Origin: Phallusia mammillata
Lineage: Eukaryota; Chordata; Ascidiacea; Phlebobranchia; Ascidiidae
Direction of reading: 5' to 3'
Assembly (NCBI GenBank): GCA_003260075.1
Contig: QLIY01000096.1
Span: 163,197 to 227,196, forward strand
DNA length: 64,000 bases
Below, one piece after another: positions 61,101-64,000 of the stretch (positions are counted from its first letter, which is position 1; each line of letters starts with the position of its first letter). The translations under genes were made by a program, and so were the position numbers. The notes under the pieces were generated by a model. That model made no database searches. It was not told where the DNA came from and worked only from the letters and a program-made list of their open reading frames with translations.

Positions 61101-64000
61101 ACTATAAAGAACTAGTTTATCACAAAAATAACTTAGATGGCATCTCGGACAAAACAACCCAGGACGCAATAGAAAATGTAGAAACGTCAACTGTTTATGG
61201 AACACTCGTAACAACATTGGGTATGAAAATGATATACAGAAGTGCTTGAAAACGTTTCAAAAAGGCTACGAAAAACGTTTCTAAAATCAATTAGGCATGA
61301 GCAGAAGCCTATGGTCGACTTGCTGCAGGTTATGATGTTAAAACAATGTGATTTAAGATTGATTGATGGTTCAAAGCAAACCGAAAGCCGTGTGTTCTAA
61401 TAACACCTTATTGTTTTAAACAACCCTGAATCCTAACGTTTTTCACAAGCTTTGTGTTAGTATGTATTACTTAGAACTTTTATTTTCTGGGGTTTCAGAA
61501 ACAACAACAGGCAGTCTTGAAAATGTACAAACAACCAACGAGACCTCCACACGTAAGTTATTTTAATTTCCTGGAAAATAAACGTCTTTTACTGCGCCAC
61601 ACAATTTATTCAGGCACTACTGCAAATGTTTCCAATATTTTGACGCTTTTATTTGTTATTTTGATTAAAGATGCGGATACAACGACGGACAACGTTTTCA
61701 CAACCGAAAACAAAGGCAAGTTCAACACGTTACCTATGTTAAAGTTACCACCGATCTACCAGTTAAACAGTTTGCACAAAGTAACAAATGCCAACAAAGT
61801 AACCATATCCTAAACTTTTGTCATTATTTTGAAATAAAATTTGCTTTAAGGTATTGCCACAACGACCGACAACAGCTTCACAACCACCACAGACAATAAA
61901 GGCAAGTCAAGATATTGTAGACGTTTAGTCAATGAAACTCGCTTAGTTTCCTTTTAGCATGACCAATTACCGACAAAAAGCGATATTAAATTTTGGTCCA
62001 AATGTCATTTTGTTTTAAGATTTTGAAACGACAACTGTCAATGACTTTGCTGCTACAACCGATGAAGACGGTAAGTGTATACTTGTTTTAATGATCATAC
62101 GTATAACTAACAGTTAAGTTGGTTTATTATTTTATGCAATATAGAACAGTGGTCGGCAACCGCCGGTCCGCGACGAGTTCGCTAGTGGGCCGTATAATTT
62201 TCAGGTTAAATGTTTAAAAACATTTTGCCCATTTATCCCGGGAATGATAACTTAATTTAGGCGTTTTCGTTACTAAATATTTGTAGTTTTTTGAAGGTCG
62301 GTCTGCGAGAATAATTCAGTTTCAACAACGGTCCGCAGTAGAAAAAAGGTTGCCTACCCCTGATATAGCACAAAAGCACAGAAAGTAAATTTGATTTGGC
62401 AGTTTTTGACTAATATTTTATTTTCGTTTGAAGATGTTGATACAACAACGGACGTGAATTTCTTGACCACAACTGACAGTGAAGGCAAGTTATAAGCATG
62501 TTGACATAAGTTTGGGCACAACCACTAATTAAACTGTCTTGTATTAGAATATGAAACAACCACCTATGAAAATGTGATCATCACCACAGCAGATCAAACA
62601 ACGTCATCAGGTAAGCTGTAACGCCGGCAACGATAAATTTATTTGTAACTGCGTATACCTGCTGGACTAGATTACACATCTTTACATTCACAATTAAAAC
62701 ATAGCAGTGATGTTGCCAGGACTTGTATTGCTTTGGTTTAAAACCACCAATAACCATGAAGCTCTTTATTAAGTTGCCTAAACTTCTTGCACGCGCACTC
62801 GCCCTTAAATTTAACAACTGATTTTGACGTTTACAACATTAATTGTATTCGATTTAATATGTACAGCGGAAGTCACAACCACAAACGATTACGTTGCGGA
62901 AACCACAGCAACCTCTACCCAAACCGCAGGTGAGTAATATACATTAACAAAACAAGTTGAATGGTCATGGACTTTTTATCGAACTCTAATGGCTTCACAT
63001 AAATTCACACTAGGTAACCGTTATGTACCCTATGGAACGTCAAGAATTCTATTTAATATACCATTTTTGAACCCATTTTTCCTACAATGCTTTTCAATGA
63101 AATCATAGTATGTTTTAGAGTCGATTCACACGCTTTGAGTGACAATAAAAAAACAAAACAAATCTAATAAAACCGTCTTTTTCTTTTCTTCCACATTAAT
63201 ATTAATACCAACAAAAAAAATATTTTGATCGCAAGAATTTGAAACGACTATTGGCGTTGAACCTACTACAGAACCGGTTCCTACAACAACAACGTCGACA
63301 ACTTATTCGCTAGAAGGCAAGTGGCAACTGTAATTCACGCATAAGTTACACGATATTTTCTACACGTAAAGTTGTTTTTGCAAACTTTTGTTTTGGCACA
63401 AACCGTAAATATTTTGAGTCTGTATTGTAGATCAAACAACAGCAGGCCCTACAACCACTACTGGCGTTGTAGCAGTAGCAACAACAGGTATGTTTCCAGT
63501 AAAAAACAATTAAAGCAATGCAAAACTAATTTGAAATATTTTTCTCCAGCAGGTAAAAAAGAAACCACAACACAAGCTGAGGTTGCTACAACAACTCAAG
63601 CTCCGCCAGGTAGCATGTTTTATTAATTGCAATAAAGCATATTGCATATTAAATAGCTAAAAAAAGATGCAGCATATTAAATAGCTAGTTTAGTTTGAAT
63701 GCATTTCAAACGAACAGCCACCACAATATCATATACCAGCCTTAATTTCCAGTTTATGGTTGTACTGTAAATACGCAGTAACTGCTGCAGCATCGTACGT
63801 TTATCCACTTTACCAAAATCAGTGGAAATAAAACTTACATTTGAACGTTTGGTAACAATAGTATAAGCAAACAATTATGGTTTCAGTTGACGTGTGGAAG
63901 GAGTTCGAATACTCGAGTTACCTTATTCGTGAAGATCCAAAAAGCTTCTTTGAGGCTGAACAACTTTGCCAGAAACTGAACGCAACGCTTGCAACCATCA
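49063..64000 (+). CDS. Mosaic lectin gene: signal peptide, C-type lectin, 7 H-lectin-like, mucin, C-type lectin, mucin, C-type lectin (continues past window)
   Basis: Genomic span of a second multi-exon gene read by splice sites; the 3' end is outside. All exons joined here are phase 1-1. Order: signal exon 49063-49123; C-type lectin 49450-50085; H-like domains 50828-57235 with Cys-bearing or Thr-rich linkers; mucin exon 57348-58223; C-type lectin 58817-59332; small mucin exons 59676-63609; third C-type lectin from 63887. The product is secreted or surface-bound; no membrane segment is in the window. It may itself end in a GPS/7TM as its neighbour does, but nothing visible shows that. The first exon and module type are shared with the gene at 3472, suggesting relatedness. 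No named orthologue recognised. Confidence 0.75.
49450..50085 (+). CDS. C-type lectin domain 1 (exons 49450-49602, 49843-50085)
   Basis: Exon 1 gives the N-terminal half (IWFSTFKYDYNKALDYC, GNLVHSKTEEKNDFL). Exon 2 starts at the acceptor CACTAAG|CG just after an in-frame stop in the intron, and gives RFWIGI, YTWSDGSEL, then HGCVATEKNEGWFVDDCS and FFICE. The WIG motif and the paired cysteines at the end are diagnostic for the C-type lectin fold. The EPN or QPD sugar-binding triplet is not present, so calcium-dependent sugar binding is uncertain. Confidence 0.85.
50124..50285. repeat. Two-copy ~80-bp tandem repeat
   Basis: TTATGGAGATATTTACTCC... GAGTGGATTTAAGACATCCA is repeated at 50124 and 50204 with four or five differences. 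It lies in the intron between the C-type lectin and the first H domain. A degraded hammerhead-like motif follows at about 50590. Confidence 0.8.
50828..51112 (+). CDS. H-type-lectin domain h1 of the mosaic lectin
   Basis: A 285-nt phase 1-1 exon: NGSVDVGKFEG, KLIYINFEKCFNNLPCNVC, then RCGFIASVQRSD, YTGWEDTGTVIKWRIKHG. The pattern of Y-I-x-F ... P ... CGF-x-A-x-V-x-R-x-D ... GW ... W is a closer match to H-type lectins than the domains of the GPCR gene, with extra Cys pairs. An upstream alternative acceptor at 50803 would add eight residues. Confidence 0.75.
51136..51749. mobile_element. hAT-type element, 614 bp
   Basis: CAGGGGTGTCAAACTCGTTGG at 51136 and inverted CGAGTTTGACACCCCTG ending 51749. 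Flanks CTCTATAC (51128-51135) and CTCTTTAC (51750-51757) agree at seven of eight bases. It sits in the intron after domain h1 and has no transposase frame. Confidence 0.85.
52007..52081 (+). CDS. Cys-bearing linker exon
   Basis: A 75-nt phase 1-1 exon, GATQNCSCDYDKELPGNLYP then NVNVS. It has two cysteines and N-glycosylation sites (NCS, NVS). No known domain. Confidence 0.55.
52406..52672 (+). CDS. H-type-lectin-like domain h2
   Basis: A 267-nt phase 1-1 exon after TTCTCACAG: IEHVSFKKCFNQRPNNISYKL, then SLCGFTASVVWLRNES and LAWVVCQ. CGFTASV aligns with CGFIASV of h1, but the RxD and GW motifs are lost, so binding function is doubtful. Small Cys linker 52945-52989 (GDPQENCTFRDKNEK) follows. 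Confidence 0.65.
53157..53426 (+). CDS. H-type-lectin-like domain h3
   Basis: A 270-nt phase 1-1 exon: GPISGIMNVSDFDG, KSVYIFYGECFANRPLRTTLN, EECGFEAAVEKID, FAGWQNTTLSLEWKVDFG. It keeps the CGF, GW and final W positions. Linkers 53693-53752 (GCSPIQDDLYPYFTASTPTN) and 53866-53919 (ETTTWAPTTTASPKNYPK) follow. Confidence 0.7.
54182..55217 (+). CDS. H-type-lectin-like domains h4 and h5 (exon pair, first copy)
   Basis: h4 54182-54448 (267 nt): VTLKFDESYDVKPKEIEIEL, VDNCGVNVSVFRTDVRDGIW, TIVWRAYFG. h5 54981-55217 (237 nt): GSVTLPIPNGSVG, TYTNPPNKVYITLTLG, EIFNDRFTVQVPVGKRKRE, FDWVALYG. h5 has a basic KRKRE in place of the usual RTD-GW turn. The pair is repeated at 56553-57235. The Thr-rich exon 55530-55637 follows. 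Confidence 0.65.
55530..55637 (+). CDS. Thr-rich linker exon
   Basis: A 108-nt phase 1-1 exon reading GLYIQEEQTATTRITSAVTT, then ATTQVATTKYSRLVPK. A mucin-like spacer between the two h4/h5 pairs. Confidence 0.55.
55680..56247. mobile_element. hAT-type element, 568 bp
   Basis: CAGGGGTGGGGAACCTACTT at 55680 and inverted GGCTTCCCCACCCCTG ending 56247. Flanks ACCTATAG and ACCATTAG agree at six of eight bases, so the target duplication has diverged. It is located in the intron before h6. Confidence 0.75.
56553..57235 (+). CDS. H-type-lectin-like domains h6 and h7 (exon pair, second copy)
   Basis: h6 56553-56819 (267 nt): EFDECYDVLPKEIEIQFD, IDYCGFNVSVFRTDIPDRPW, IVHWKAYYG, the counterpart of h4 and with CGF intact. 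h7 56981-57235 (255 nt): GTTIITHYTSN, VVTIHFKRWFRDPPSKIRLS, NIFNDHFTVLISQ, KRKRDTLQ, INWTALFG, the counterpart of h5. The protein similarity is moderate, so this pair duplication is older than those in the GPCR gene. Confidence 0.65.
57348..58223 (+). CDS. Mucin-like Thr/Glu repeat exon
   Basis: An 876-nt phase 1-1 exon (292 residues) made of short repeats such as TTEETTEVT, TTEESTEATIAV and TTAATTE. Nearly every second or third residue is Thr, with Glu, Ala and Val. The complementary strand is open too only because the codons are repetitive. Expected to be a heavily O-glycosylated, extended acidic spacer. The larger repeat unit of about 120 bases (for example 57560-57680 and 57680-57800) shows tandem growth. 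A 57-nt exon at 58358-58414 follows. Confidence 0.75.
58817..59332 (+). CDS. C-type lectin domain 2 (exons 58817-58984, 59099-59332)
   Basis: Exon 1: EWVRVGNTEFYLG, NFTASNDACQAEGGSLVIVK. Exon 2: NVWIGLRGNRTTYFWIDG, NHSVCVIVDRDVNWHARKCG and YVCQ. Joined, they form a complete C-type lectin domain of normal length with WIGL and the closing cysteines. The 114-base gap 58985-59098 has GT and AG ends, is a multiple of three and contains no stop, so the frame is open straight through. I read it as an intron because without it the domain has normal spacing. No EPN/QPD triplet is evident (NEPPY instead). Confidence 0.8.
59676..60565 (+). CDS. Mucin exons m1-m6
   Basis: Phase 1-1 exons 59676-59765, 59828-59911, 59977-60051, 60106-60183, 60235-60375 and 60425-60565. 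All are Thr/Gln/Lys-rich (TTQQTT, TTKQTTQRFETTK, KQTTGKFETT). The last two end alike in NTTWT / KTTWT and have equal length (141 nt), a tandem exon duplication. Introns are only about 50-65 bases. Confidence 0.65.
60584..60913. mobile_element. hAT-type MITE, perfect TSD TCCTAAGG
   Basis: CAGGGGTTCCCAAACTTTTA at 60584 and inverted AGTTGAGGAACCACTG ending 60913. TCCTAAGG flanks both sides exactly (60576-60583 and 60914-60921). It is inserted between mucin exons m6 and m7. Confidence 0.9.
60954..62610 (+). CDS. Mucin exons m7-m13
   Basis: Phase 1-1 exons 60954-61082, 61499-61552, 61671-61715, 61851-61901, 62020-62070, 62434-62484 and 62548-62610. They read as acidic Thr-rich peptides such as DADTTTDNVFTTENK, GIATTTDNSFTTTTDNK and DVDTTTDVNFLTTTDSE, clearly copies of one ~17-residue exon. 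Three of their donors (after 61715, 61901 and 62484) are GCAAG and not GTAAG. The exons lie 130-560 bases apart. Confidence 0.6.
62147..62362. mobile_element. hAT-type MITE, TSD ATATAGAA/ATATAGCA
   Basis: CAGTGGTCGGCAACCGCCGG at 62147 and inverted AGGTTGCCTACCCCTG ending 62362. Flanking octamers 62139-62146 and 62363-62370 differ at one base. It is the shortest of the group (216 bp). Confidence 0.85.
62867..63609 (+). CDS. Mucin exons m14-m17
   Basis: Exons 62867-62929 (AEVTTTNDYVAETTATSTQTA), 63236-63316 (EFETTIGVEPTTEPVPTTTT...), 63431-63487 (DQTTAGPTTTTGVVAVATT) and 63553-63609 (GKKETTTQAEVATTTQAPP), all phase 1-1. The donor after 63316 is GCAAGT. They form the spacer before the third C-type lectin. 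Confidence 0.6.
63887..64000 (+). CDS. C-type lectin domain 3, N-terminal half (cut by window)
   Basis: After TGGTTTCAG the exon reads VDVWKEFEYSSYLIRE, FFEAEQLCQKLNATLATI, the start of a C-type lectin domain with the first conserved Cys and the following LATI strand. The domain and gene continue beyond base 64000. Confidence 0.8.

Noticed and set aside
1..64000. CRISPR arrays, operons, ribosome binding sites
   Set aside because: The window is clearly eukaryotic; the regular repeats are exons, SINEs or minisatellites, not spacer-separated CRISPR repeats.

Overview
Animal genomic DNA, AT-rich, with many short introns, small symmetric exons and abundant transposon debris. The gene content (adhesion GPCR, LCCL, C-type lectin, H-type lectin-like and Thr-rich mucin modules) is metazoan. 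My best guess is a marine invertebrate, possibly an ascidian tunicate, but species was not determined; that is inference from gene structure and domain mix.

Layout: (1) 1-1215, the 3' end of a Ty3/gypsy retrotransposon (integrase plus start of 3' LTR). (2) 3472-36301, one very large plus-strand gene of about 77 exons by my splice reading. It encodes a signal peptide, 27 H-type-lectin-like domains separated by short Ser/Thr/Pro linkers, two LCCL domains, an HRM-like Cys region, a GAIN/GPS region and seven membrane segments: a giant lectin-type adhesion GPCR. Nearly all ectodomain exons are phase 1-1, so domains can be added or lost without breaking frame, and many exon-intron units are near-identical recent duplicates. 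(3) 37646-39997, a few possible coding exons of unknown product. (4) 40480-49060, mostly repeats: tRNA-like SINE array, minisatellites, duplicated CCAAT-containing segments, and no convincing protein gene. (5) 49063 to the window end, a second plus-strand gene with an identically built 61-nt signal-peptide exon, then a C-type lectin domain, seven H-lectin-like domains, a long Thr/Glu mucin exon, a second C-type lectin, about 17 small mucin exons (four introns with GC donors) and the start of a third C-type lectin. It runs off the window.

Both genes encode secreted or surface lectin mosaics with the same module type and the same first-exon design, so they look like related members of one cluster. 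A role in carbohydrate, self/non-self, gamete or microbe recognition is inference only.

Mobile DNA includes nine hAT-type elements whose 8-bp target duplications can be read directly, two nested copies of a roughly 1.1-1.3 kb DNA element, pogo/Tigger-like MITEs, foldback palindromes and SINEs. Several C or G homopolymer tracts replace expected exon or splice sequence in gene 1, and an N lies between two exact 130-bp copies; these look like assembly defects and break at least four lectin exons.
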